From: Phaseolus vulgaris
Taxonomy: Eukaryota; Streptophyta; Magnoliopsida; Fabales; Fabaceae
Direction: 5' to 3'
Length of the DNA: 64,000 bases
NCBI RefSeq assembly: GCF_000499845.2
Contig: NC_023755.2
Coordinates: forward strand, 1,555,530 to 1,619,529
Both the position numbers and the translations under genes were made by a program. The first letter of the stretch is position 1. Each line of letters starts with the position of its first letter. The notes below the pieces were generated by a model. The model made no database searches and had not been told where the DNA came from. It saw nothing but the letters and a program-made list of their open reading frames with translations. Of the stretch, positions 24,502 to 36,258 are shown piece by piece.

Positions 24502-25886
24502 ATTTCTTGTTTATGAACCACTATATTTTAACTTATGATACAACCCCTATACTTAGTTGTATTAGGATTTCAAAACTGTTTGAAACAAGATTTGGTATTC
24601 GTAGTACATTTTTTCTAACACATATTGTTGATTACTTGTAAAATTTGTTCATAATTACTTGTTAAATAAAAAGTGAAAGCAACGAAAAAATTGTGATTTC
24701 TAATAATAAACTCGAACGAATAGGAAGGTGATGTTAGTTTTTTTCACTGTTGAATTGTGTAGCTGAGTTGGAAATATTTTGCACCAAAACTTGAAGACAT
24801 TTATTTTCAAGTTAAGGTAAATGTCTTGTTTGCCATTGCACCAAATCTTGAGTACAATGTTTATGTAAGCAAATGACGATGCTCTGAAGAACACACATGC
24901 TTATGGTATGGTGTTTCTTTCCCAACCTAATAATTTATTGAGTATCACCCCCTTATTTAATTAATTTGGAATGGTATTTTACTTTCTAAAATGAATGGGA
25001 AGTGACAAAAGATAATAGGCCTTTACGTTTTGCAACTTCATAATTTAAAAAGTAATCCCATAATCCAATTTTGTCCCTTTCTAATTTGTATTCCTAAATA
25101 TACAATTTGGAATGCAAAAAGTGTAGCTTTTTTATTATACATTCCAAAATACAAAAAGATGTATTTTGGATTGTGTATTATGGATTCTAAATGATTAATT
25201 TTTTTGGTACAATATAATTGTTAAATTTAAAATAAAAAACTTAAGTATATTAGAAAATTTGTCTCTCTTGTACAACATGTGAGCGTCTAGTGTAAACGAC
25301 GACTCTGTTCACAATTGATCATATTTTGGAGAATGTCAACATCCCTCTTAAATATATCATGCATTCATTGAAATTACATTAGACATTTAAAATATTAAAA
25401 CAAAAGATCATGGTAAAATAATAATAGACCAAGAACAATATAAATAATTCACCGAACAAACATGCTCCTATTATGATGTTGATCGTATTTGGCCATCATC
25501 CAAACTATATGGATGACGTGACAATACATACAATTGATCTTCGTCCGCTTAAGTAAACATGTAAGGATGTGATACTGTTATGAACTAGTACATGTATCTG
25601 ACTGCATATGTTGAGATAGTTGACAAAATGCAACTATTAATTTCCAATAACAACAACTACACCTCCTTCAAATGATTAGGGAGACAGATCAACCATTTAC
25701 TTGTATCCTCAAAACATGAATATTGCCTAGAACAGCCGATTAGGACAATGATCTTTTCACAAATCCTATAGGGGGTGCAGAATGGAGAGCCCAAAATAAT
25801 GATGAGGTGCTAAAAGTTGAGGCCCTTATGGTAAACTTCATTGGGACAAAAGGCCCAAAATTCTGTGGAATGAGTCTGGGCTTAGA

Positions 25887-25888
<2 letters not shown>

Positions 25889-25929
<41 letters not shown>
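25889..25929. repeat. (TA)n microsatellite
   Basis: About 20 TA dinucleotides. Confidence 0.95.
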
Positions 25930-25932
<3 letters not shown>

Positions 25933-27261
25933 AGTAGGTAAATTACATGTTGGTTCTGTTAAGTAATGTAGCATCTTAGTTTACTTGTGGATAATTATCC
26001 AATGATAAATAATATGATAAAGAGAGTGCAATGTTAATATTTTTGGGTAACTATTCTTACTACAAACTGAACAAAGGTTGAATCAAATTAATGTTTTTTG
26101 CAGTAGCAATTTCACTGAAGTTTAGACAGAAGATCCAAGAGATTATTTTTTTACCCCAATTGGATCTATTTTTTGTGTTCAAATTCATGACCACTTGTCA
26201 TTAAATGTTGACTACGATTTCATCAAGAACACCAACAGGGCACGTGTCTGAACATGGTTTGTTCATGAAACCCACCTTCTGAAATTTCAATGGACTTGGA
26301 CCTTTTACTCATTTGATTTATAAAATTCAACTTACATCATTTTCAAAATATTCTTCACTATTTGTTACAGATCACATATTTTCTAATTGTTCTTAATATC
26401 ATTAATATTTTACTATATATATATATATATATTCTGAATTAACAATACCTATTTATAAAATGTTCCTTAATAACTCTTTAGTATTTATGTTTTGATTTAT
26501 TACATAATAAACATTATTCATGTGAAGTTCTGAAATACCTCTTTCTAACACATTTAAAATATTATTACTGATTTAGAAGAAAAGCAAATGAAAAAAAAAA
26601 CTATGCATTTGCATTAGTTTAGCTTAAATTTTTTGAAAACATTAAAAGAAAATGAGTTGCAGAATAATAACTTTTGCAGGGAATAGGTAGAAAAAATATC
26701 CCCTTCTGCTTTGTTTCTCATGGTCCATTCATTCTGTCCTTACCTATTTTGTTCTGTAGCTACCAGTTGTTTGAATTGTGTTAGCAACACTTTTATTTTA
26801 ATGTTTATCATTAATTATTCTTTTTATAGAAATTATAAGTTTTTATTTTGAGATTTTTTAATATTAAAATAGACCCGTATAAAAAAACGCATAACTTTTA
26901 CCACTACAACTAAAAGTTGTCTAGGTAGTTAAGAGAGAAAAGTGTATTTAAACTGTTATTGACCTCAACTCTTAAGCGATGTGAGATTATATTGACGGTA
27001 CCGGAACAATTCCAATCGAGATCTAAGGAGAATGATTTTCCCTAGTTGAAGGGCTAAGAAACATTTTCGTTTCCACATACAGTGTTAATGTTTCGACCTC
27101 AAGCCAAAAAACAACATTATTACGATCAATCACTGCATTCAAAGTATTGTCCGTTTTAGAGGTTGGTATTAGGTCACAATTTTGTTTTTAAAAGATGACT
27201 CGAAAAATTGAGAAAAAAAAAGTTTATAAATTATTTTTAATATCGACTTCTAAACTATGCA

Positions 27262-27405
27262 AGAATAAACTAATATACTAGATAATAAAATTAATATCTT
27301 TAAGATAACCATGTCTTTTTTAATATATCAGCTAGAATAAACTAATATACTAGATAATAAAATTAATATCTTTCAGATAACCATGTCTTTTTTAATATAT
27401 CAGCT
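27262..27405. repeat. 72-bp tandem duplication (two copies)
   Basis: Copies 27262-27333 and 27334-27405 share agaataaactaatatacta and gataaccatgtctttttta; the visible difference is ctttaag versus ctttcag, so the duplication is recent. Confidence 0.92.
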
Positions 27406-28890
27406 TTAAAATAATTTTGGCAATGTTTTATCATCAATATTTAAAAAAAAAACTAAATTAATATCATAAAACAGTGGAATGAAATTAAAAAATTATTGTA
27501 ATAGTAAAAGAAAAAGTTATGAAAGCAATTATTTAAAGAATGTTATAGAAAGTAGGTTAACATTTTTTGTAGGTATACTTATTGTTTCCATTAATGTGTG
27601 GAGAAAAGAAAAAGTACTTAGCTTAAAAGCGTAAGGGCAGTGATAATAAATGGTACGGAACGATGTCGCATAGCCGCCACAAGAGACAACAGAAGATAGG
27701 GATTGATAATGCGTTTTCAAGACAAACAAAAACAATAAATATTTCTTCATCAATTTCTGAAAAGACAATCCATTATCGATTCAATTTTAATTTCAACATA
27801 AATATATAATAAGGTATTATTATCTTCAAAAACCTACCATTCTTCTTGTTTTACAATATCATTTTTACAATTTTTTAACAATGTATTAATTTTTATTTTT
27901 TAAATATTTTAATTAATTAACATCTTTTATTATAATTTTTTTTTATCCCAATCTTTATTTATAAGATTATTTTGAAATAATATACATATATATTAAATTG
28001 GTTTAAAATAATAAATTTGTCAGTATATTATTGTTCCGAAGTTATATTTATTGTAACTATTAAGAAAAAAAAATTTCTTACACAACTATTGTTTAGTATA
28101 CATATTTTGTTACTAATTTTATCCTCATTCATACAATTTATTTATTGATTTTATTATTTATGAAAACCACCTACAATAAATAGTAATTATCATTGTGTAT
28201 TGTGTGAATATAGTATTATAAAAAAATGTGTATTTATAATTCTTTTTCTAATAGTTATATTTCATTTTAACAATTGTTATGATATCTAAAACTTTAAGTA
28301 TATTTTTATTATCATAAAAAATAGTATATTTTTCAAAAAACTTTAAAAAATTATTATTTCGTTAAATATTATTTTAAACATCCGTTACTATTTATCCTTT
28401 AGATTAAATAGGTAAATTTTATGGATTTTTTTTTCATCTAATTTTATTAGAATATGATTATACATACATGAATAACAAATAAACACATTAATCTTATTTT
28501 TTTAAAAATATAAGTAAGTATAAATTTCACTTTACAGTTAATTTCATATCAAATTATAAGAGAGAATTATGATAAGAAAATCCATAGAAGTATATGAATG
28601 TTATTAGATCCAATCCAACGTTTTGTGCAAGAATTCATGTGTCACACACTTGAGTAAATGACAAAGATATTGGTGAAATTGAAGTTTTATTAATGATGGG
28701 AAGTAAAACAGAGTGGTTGATTCTTGAAGCCAGCTTCAACGACAATACAACATGGAATCATGGGACACGACACGATTCTTATGTCCAATTCTACTACGTC
28801 ACTGGCATTACTTATTGCGTAACACTAGCATTCTAGAAAAATTGCTAGATGCTGAAAATCAGAATATTCTTTGTTCTTCATGCCAACTGC

Positions 28891-29807
28891 TCACTGGAGC
28901 TTCATGTTTCTCAGCCTGCAAGTTAAGAACAAGACACCATCAAGAAACCAAGTTCATGATAAGATAACCGAATAGAAAGGTATTTTCAGGGTTGTTACTT
29001 GATAAATTAGTTCATATGATTAACTACTGCTGTAACAACTTGTGCTGTGAGATCCAAATATCATTCTTTCTAGAAGTTTATGGATGTTTTGCATAGTACA
29101 TGCACATACTTAGTGATCATTTGGAAAAACTCATGCAGAGCTTATTTACACCAGTATGCTTTAGGGGTCAAACATATGAATAACTTTTAATTATAAATAG
29201 ATTTTAAGTCTAATTCAATCTTATAAAACTGACTATTAAAATGATGTTTTAAGTCTAATTCAATCTTATAAAACTAACTAATAAGATGAGGTTTGCACTC
29301 ACTTGTACTCTAGTGGTACTCTAGTTGAGTTGATGTGAATCTCTAACTATTCTCTATGTTTTTTATTTACACTTAGTTGATGTGTTTATGATTAAGGTGT
29401 TTTACTCAAAAGCATTGCAAGAGAAAGGTATTTTTGTTATAATCTTTGGTGTAAACAGTTGTAGGTGGGAAAAATGAAAAAAGAAGTTTTGTAAAAGTTA
29501 TTCAGTATAAATTGATTTTACCTACTGATAGAAGACAAAGAATGCAGTACCTTTTCTCCTCTTCAGACCCTCCACTTTGCTTGTAATTTGGGAAAGGCAC
29601 TTGTCCTGATTCAATGTGCCTAACATCCCTGAGGAGGAGTTCATAGTGCCTCTTCACTTCCTCTGGAGTCTTCCCTCCACCAACAGCCTTAGCAACATTG
29701 TACCAACGGTCAGGAGTGTCCTTGTCATAAACAGCTAGAGCCCTTTCAAAGGCTTTGTTGTCCTTGGCACTCCATGAGCCAGTGGAAGACATTGAGCTTG
29801 ATGCCAT
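28891..29807 (-). CDS. RADIALIS-like SANT/MYB protein
   Basis: Exon 1 (29551-29807) ends in phase 2 at a GT donor and joins exon 2 (28891-28915), which encodes only the end of the protein (R)LRNMKLQ. The 93-residue product starts [17 protein letters not shown] and carries a single SANT/MYB-like repeat at about 10-62, with W12, W35 ([14 protein letters not shown]) and [10 protein letters not shown] in place of the third tryptophan. This is the hallmark of the plant RADIALIS/RSM (I-box-like) family. These small nuclear proteins lack an activation domain and typically compete with larger MYBs such as DIV or DRIF partners; their roles include floral asymmetry and seedling growth. The tiny last exon is a family feature. 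Which RL paralogue this is cannot be told from the sequence alone. The 340 bases upstream of the ATG are probably leader and promoter. Confidence 0.92.
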
Positions 29808-32800
29808 TTGTACAAGGCAATAGAAATGGTCTAACTCAAAGGGTGTTAAGAAAAAGTATAAAAGATTGAGTCAATAGAATAAGACACCAAGGAATTGGAA
29901 GTTGAACTGATATTGAAGAGAGGAAACAATGTGTGCTCCTTTTATAACCAGAGGTGGAGAGTTTAAAGTAGGGTAGAAGCCAGTTGGAATGCAAATCTTG
30001 CCAAAATGAAGTAGAATTTGAATGATTTGTCTCCTCAGGAACCACAGAATAGAGCAGACCAAGAAGTTGAGCAGCATTATGGGAGAATCAGTATCTTCAA
30101 ACAGTAAAAATGAGTGAGTTTGCTTTAACCTCTCTTTGGCTTCCTCCATTTACTTTTTTCTTGATACACACATACACACACACAAATCACATCAAGTTAA
30201 AATTGTACTTTGTTATGTCTCAGGGTGGTGAAACTCCACACATCAATAGTAGAAACAGTTGAGTTGAGACACTTCTCAAGTTGATGATCTGAATGTGTTT
30301 AGCACCTTAGAGATATCACGTGGTTGAGCAAATGGACACGACCAACTAACTTCTTAGTATGAAACAGTGAATTTTCAGTTGTGGTTCAGATACTAAAAAC
30401 GTATGTGAGAGACCCCTCAACTAGGTCAGCTAATGGCTACCTTTATTTTATTCTCTTTCTTGCATGGTTTTAAGTGGGTCCAATCTGCAGCAGGTACCAG
30501 AGCTTTCACGAATGCATCACACACCACAATATCTTGTTCAGAATAGTACACTTGCAAAGAAAAATCCCCTCTTTGGTTTTCCATCAATTCAGGTGATCTT
30601 AATTGTGAATGTAGTTTGTCCTGAACAACATTCCAACACTCTAGCTGGCCAGTTGCACCCGTACAATGATTATTGTTTGTTCTAAATCAGAAGAATAGGT
30701 TATATAGATTACCTAATACACTTTTTTCAGCTGTGGAGCCCCCCTCACCCCCTCACTACTAGGTTTCTCATCAAGTTTTTTTGGCTAACTTTTTTCACAA
30801 ACACTTGCTGAAGAAAAAATTTGACAGATAAAATGAATTCAACTTCTTTTATAACTCTAAATGAATGCATAAGTTGAGTTTAACTTGCAAGAAAGGTAAA
30901 CTCTAAATTTGTTTTGTATTTGTATTTTCTTCTCTTATTTTGTGTTTGATGATCTTTACTTGGAGGGCCCAGAAGTGTCTTGTATACTGAGGCCAATGTG
31001 TCCTCTCATCCATCAGTGACAGTAACAACATTAGTTGCTGTTTAGATTAAACAATGTCTTATCAGTTTGTGAGAGACATAACCTTGAAGAATAGCCATTA
31101 TTAATGTGGGAAACACATTGGAATATCAATTTACACAGTGTTTTTAGTATCGTTAGAGTTCTCACATCGACTAGATATTAAAGTATTTCATAGTACATAA
31201 GTGAGTGCAAATTTCACTGGTTTTATAAGATTGAGTTAGACTTAAAGATATTTTTTAGATCTTTTGTATGTAACCTACCTAAATTGAGGTTGTTTTAATG
31301 AAAAAAAACCAGTTTCATATGTGAATTAATGATGACAATTATTAATTATTCTAGTGTCCTGATTAGTTTAAGAGAATAGACCAAATAACTACAAATGAGG
31401 AGTTCGAGCCTTTGGCAACAGTACACACGTGGGTTGAGGGCTGAGCCTAGATAGCTCCACAAATTCCACAACAATTAAAGTAAATTTTAGTCATATATGT
31501 CTGTTTGTTCATGAGCAAGTGAAAGAGACTTTCACTAACACTTTTTTCCAAAAACAGTAATGAATGATTAGGCCATAACTTTTGTTCTTCAAAAGGCTTA
31601 TTTATTGGTATACTTCGATGCAGGACACAATAAACTTTTTCAGGTCTTTTTGGACCACTTAGTTATTACAAATGACCCTTCTTCTGAGTGTTAGTGAGTC
31701 AGAGAAAAGAACCTAAAGAGAGGCTTTAAATTTTGGCATTAGAGATGCAGAAAACAGAATATAGTGTTAGCCTCATCTTGCAAGATCTTTCATATCTTAG
31801 TTAAGTTGCAAACAAGCCTCAAGCATTTAATGTTTATTTTAGAGTTACAAACTAGATTTTGCTAGTTTTTGCAAATAGCCTTATGGCAAATTACTTTTAC
31901 TTCATCTGAGCAACAATATATTGCTGATCTACAATTTCATGTCTTTCATTTTCTTTTTTCTAATGCTCTATTTTCAATTTTCATTTTGACAGTCCAACTA
32001 CTGATGCTGTCATGTACAAAATATAATTTTGCTTTTAATGTATCTAGACTAAAATATGATAACACTGTCTTTTAAACATGTGATCAGAACTTCAATCTCA
32101 GATCCTTATATATGAAAAGATCCTTTGTTAAGAACATCAATACTCTGAAAGCTTAGTTATTGATCTGGTTGACCAATACCTTATTATGCTAACCAAAAGT
32201 CTAAACTATGACTTTAGAACATTTAAGATCATTATCTGTTGTGTGCCATTCATGCAATGGGGGCAGAGCTGCAAGTATGAACATGTTTCTCACTAGTTAT
32301 GTGTATCAAATATAAATGTAAAATTATGATTAAATTGTAGGGAATGGCTAAATATCTGAATCCATTTTGGAATACGGATAAAGCATACAACAGCATATTT
32401 CTGTATCAGTGCAGTGATGCTGGCAACTTGTTTCAGATTTTGATTGCCACCACCCCTTATGGAACTATTGTTTTTTCTAATATCTAGCAATTAGGCTTCA
32501 GTATAGTATATTCTTATGAACCAGCCCAAACCAATGCTTCATGATATTTTGCAATTCCAAAGTACTAAAATTGTAGGGCTGTATCAAACATGTTCACAAA
32601 ATAGATGTGATGAAAAAGTTAATTTGGTAGTGAGAGTGAAAATTTTCCATTTTAAATAATGTGTACATTCAAGTTGATGCCATGTTGGATCAGTCTCATT
32701 GTTTAGGTGCAGAAACTCTATGGCATACCAAATTTATATGGTAGAAATCACTTCTGAAATTTCAAGAGCCAATAATGCATGTTTGAATCTAAGCACTATA

Positions 32801-34940
32801 GTTCAAAGAAATAAGACACTTACACTACTTTGTAGTATTACTTATTCAATATAAGTCCCTGTAACTTCAACCACAAAACTTTGCTGGGCGATGGTACAAT
32901 TGAATAGCCTTTTTCATAAATAATTGAAAGGGGAATGGGAAAAGAATCTTTATAAATTAAAATCAGTTTATATAAATAAAATCAACATTTTAGAAAGCCA
33001 GATGAATTTAATTTCTTCAAAAAGTCTATATACATATACGTTAATCTTAATTTATTAGACAAGTTTTTTTTGAAAAAAAAAGTGATTTTTTTGGAAAAAA
33101 GTGATCTTTTTTTTACTTTATACACTCCATGCATTTTGGTACAAAAGGATTTTATCTCCAGCTTTAAAATGCAGCATCTTTGCTCAAAGGGTTCATCATG
33201 GTTTTAAATGTTAAAAAGGATTAAATAGATATGTTGATAAAATTCAAAATTGGTCAATATCAAAAGTATACTTGGATAAACCTCTTTCAAATAGGAAGAA
33301 AACAACTTTTTTAAGTAAAGATTGGTTCATATACAAATTAATTTGTACAAACTCTTTCACATAATTTCTCTAAATTTGTACTCATAAGATAATTTTAGTT
33401 CATGAAAAAACTCTTCCAAACATACTGATAGAAATCTTGGTGGAATTTATATAAAAATTGAAAAATGAAGCATTTACATCTACCCACAGAGAAGAAATAT
33501 AAAGAAGTGTGCTGAATAGTAAAGGCACAAAGACCTTGTTTGTGTCCACACAGCATATATAGCCTTAGGAACCAAATATCTTGTTGTGTCATTATAATGG
33601 AAGATACCACCAAGTGTTGAAGAATGTAGAGATAGATAAATTTGTTGCAGCATGGAAGTTCCAAAGATTTTGAAGTGAATGCAGAGAATGTATTTAGACT
33701 ATACACACTTAGCTGTGAAGTTGCATCAGTCATGGTCACTGGATCCTGGCCACAGAATGAATGGTAATGGGGGTAGCCATGATCATTGGTTGAAGATTAT
33801 ACTGGATTCAAGGAATCTTTCTGATGAAAAAATAGATGGTCTATGATGTGCCTCATCATCACCAAAATCTACACTGCAATCTTTATCTCACTTGGTATAT
33901 CTCATTGTACAAAGTTATGAACATATTATATATGGAAGACTCCATCATATCTGGAAGATTCCTTTTAGAGTGGTCCTTCCCTTACCAATTCAGAACTTGG
34001 AATCATATTTCTTCAAGAGTCATCATCCTCCATGATTTCTCCAATTCATATTTTCTCCATCACTTTTCTTTATCAGATAATTTAGATCATCACCATATTT
34101 AGTAGAATGAAATATTCTTTGTTAACTCTACCTACCCACTTCAGAGATACTTAAACTTGAAGTGCATTATTATGATTATTATGGATACTCGAGTTAAATT
34201 CAATGGTTCAGTATTCAATTAGCTCGTTGGTTGAGTAAGTTAGAATCAATCCAAATTTGGTATTCAAGTATTTATCAGTTAAATAATACAAAGAAGGCAA
34301 CAAAATGACCTTTTACTATTGATTATTCTCAATTAGGGAGGCTTAAAAGCCTTAACACACCATTACAGATAAAAAAGGGAGTAAGACATTTAATCTTTTG
34401 GTTTAATAGTTTTTTGGTTAGACTTTTTAGGGTTAGGGTTTGTCTCACTATTATTTTGAATGTTCTTTAATTTGATTATTTTTTTTAAGAAATAAGTCAA
34501 TATATTCTCTTATGTTAAATTGATGGTAATGACATTACCATAATGACACTACCATAATGTCATGTGTTATGAATAATGAATAAAATGTCAGTTCAAATTG
34601 ACTTGTTGACAGATCATTAAGGGCAGTGATCATTCATGTCTTTGGAATTCAATCTTTTTTGTGTTTCTGGCCAACCTTTACTATAATCTTAAGGACTTAT
34701 GACTAACAACATGGATATCAACATCAACGTTACACCAGAGAATTCAAACAGTGTTGTTGTAGCGCATATTATTTTGCGAAATTGTTTCTGGATGTTTAGA
34801 AAATTGAAGTTTTCACTGGTCAAAACTTCTAACACTGACAAGAACTCGTGTATACTCTATTAGACGTGTATGAAGTTGCTTTTGGTCTTACAACTTCCAA
34901 ACCAAACTCTGGTAGACCTGCAAAACACATTGAAGACTGA
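29808..34940. other. Intergenic DNA with short dispersed-repeat remnants
   Basis: After the leader region of the RADIALIS-like gene no gene is supported. A repeat motif ttttataagattgagttag at about 31222 is the inverse of two motifs at 29208-29279, suggesting remnants of a dispersed element. The rest is unremarkable AT-rich DNA. Confidence 0.5.
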
Positions 34941-34949
34941 ACCCATGCG

Positions 34950-35925
34950 AATAAGGTGTGTTGAAGATAGTCTTTGATGTCTCCAAATCCATGGAGATTG
35001 GTTGAAGACTTTGTTGTTGCTTGTGTGTGTGAGTTTTGAGTAGTTTGAATTTGTAATGCACTCATAGATTTGATTCAAAGCTATTTGTTTTTAATCCTTT
35101 TTGAGAAAAATGTGTTTTCAAAGAGAAGTGGAAAATCAATTTGTTGAATTGTTAACCAGTTGTTTTACACTTAGAGGTTTTTGAGAAGGATTTGAAACTG
35201 TTTGACTTTGGTTGACTTTGTTGTCAAACCATTTCAATCGGTTGTTTCAAAAAATCAACCGATTGTTTTTTGAATTTTCTTAACCGAATTATGTTAAGTT
35301 AGTTCAATCTGTTTTAATTGATTTAAAATTGATTTGACTCTTGCATTAAATGTTTTTAACAACTGATTGAAGTATATATAATTTGTTTTACGCTCCTAGT
35401 TGTTAGAGATTCATAAAATTGCTTTCAAATCAAGTTTTTTTCAAGATTGCTTAAGGCTTTGGATTCTTTCTAAGAGTGGAATAAGATTGCACTGTATTTT
35501 CTTCTTTTCAATCTGTAATTGTATCAGGTGTGATCATTCACTTTCTCTTGACAATTGTAATTCTGTAATAATTGTTGGTGTGCATATTCAGAGGGTGTTC
35601 TGAATTCTGTGTCATGTTTGTCAAAGGTGGTGTGTGTTCTTGAAGGGTTCAAAATCACCACTTTGGTTTGTGTTGCAATCAAGGTGTTTTGATTGCATAG
35701 TGGAAATCTCAGAGGTTTTCTAGGGACTGAATGTAGCTCTTGGTTAAGAGTGAACCAGTATAAATTTATTGTGTGAATTTCTCTATCCCTCATCTCTTTA
35801 AATCTGTTTTTGGTTGAATTATAACTACTGCTATAAAAAACCGATTGTTTCGCAAAAACAACCAGTTGATTTCTACTATTTGTGTGAAAACTGATTTTAA
35901 GTTGAGTCAAACTGATTTTCTGAAA
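34950..35925 (+). mobile_element. Probable LTR remnant of a legume copia-type element
   Basis: The segment looks like U3-R-U5 of an LTR in plus orientation: a TATA-like agtatatataat at about 35371, then gactgaatgtagctcttgg and gtgaaccagtataaatt near 35727-35766, an arrangement common at the R/U5 region of legume copia LTRs. It carries repeated aaccgattgttt and caatcggttgttt motifs (about 35235-35265 and 35840-35850), also common in bean-type LTRs. No partner LTR, primer-binding site or polyprotein was found. Boundaries and family are inferred from resemblance. Confidence 0.45.
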
Positions 35926-36258
35926 ACTTCCCCTTCGGCTCCTGCTTTTGCTTCAAGGATGTTGCAGAGGATTTGTAAAAGGGTGATCAATAAAAGGGTT
36001 TTAATGGAGGCAATCTACAAAGCTAACATAGATAAAGAGACTTCCCCTTCGGCACCCTCTTCCGCTTCAAGGATGTTACAGAGGATTCAGAAAAGGGTGA
36101 TTAATAAAAGAGTTTTAATGGAGGCAATCTACAAAGCTAACAAAGATAAAGAGACTTTCTTGGCTCCCGCTTCTCCTTCAAGGAGGTTGCGGAGGATTCG
36201 TAAAAGGGTGATTAATAAAAGGGTTTCAAGGATATTCCAGAAGATTCGTAAAAAATGG
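35926..36258 (+). repeat. 114-bp frame-preserving repeats encoding a basic amphipathic unit
   Basis: Two exact-length 114-bp units (35926-36039, 36040-36153) are followed by a rearranged third and decayed further copies up to about 36420. Each encodes 38 residues: a Ser/Pro/Ala linker (TSPSAP), then RMLQRI-KRVINKRV and LMEAIYKAN-DKE. The frame is open until TGA at 36259-36261. Between the first two units five of nine codon differences are synonymous, which hints that the sequence was once under coding constraint. No usable ATG precedes the first unit (the open frame starts upstream without one), so if expressed it would be a downstream exon or start within unit 1 at RMLQ. No known family is recognised. 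Confidence 0.6.

Larger units (their letters stand above)
24502..28890. other. AT-rich intergenic DNA
   Basis: Contains a 10-bp perfect inverted repeat at 25145-25170 (ccaaaataca / tgtattttgg), (TA)n tracts at 25889-25929 and 26414-26432, and a 72-bp tandem duplication at 27262-27405. The last 150 bases are probably the 3' UTR of the minus-strand RADIALIS-like gene. No other gene is supported. Confidence 0.6.

Noticed and set aside
24372..24641. 89-codon frame overlapping exon 2 of the 93-residue gene
   Set aside because: Out of frame with the exon; a shadow.
29871..30149. 92-codon minus-strand open frame upstream of the RADIALIS-like gene
   Set aside because: No recognisable domain; lies in the probable leader and promoter. 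Could be an upstream ORF but nothing supports it.
33395..34102. Opposite-strand open frames of 88-114 codons
   Set aside because: No domain, no coding composition and no splice partners.
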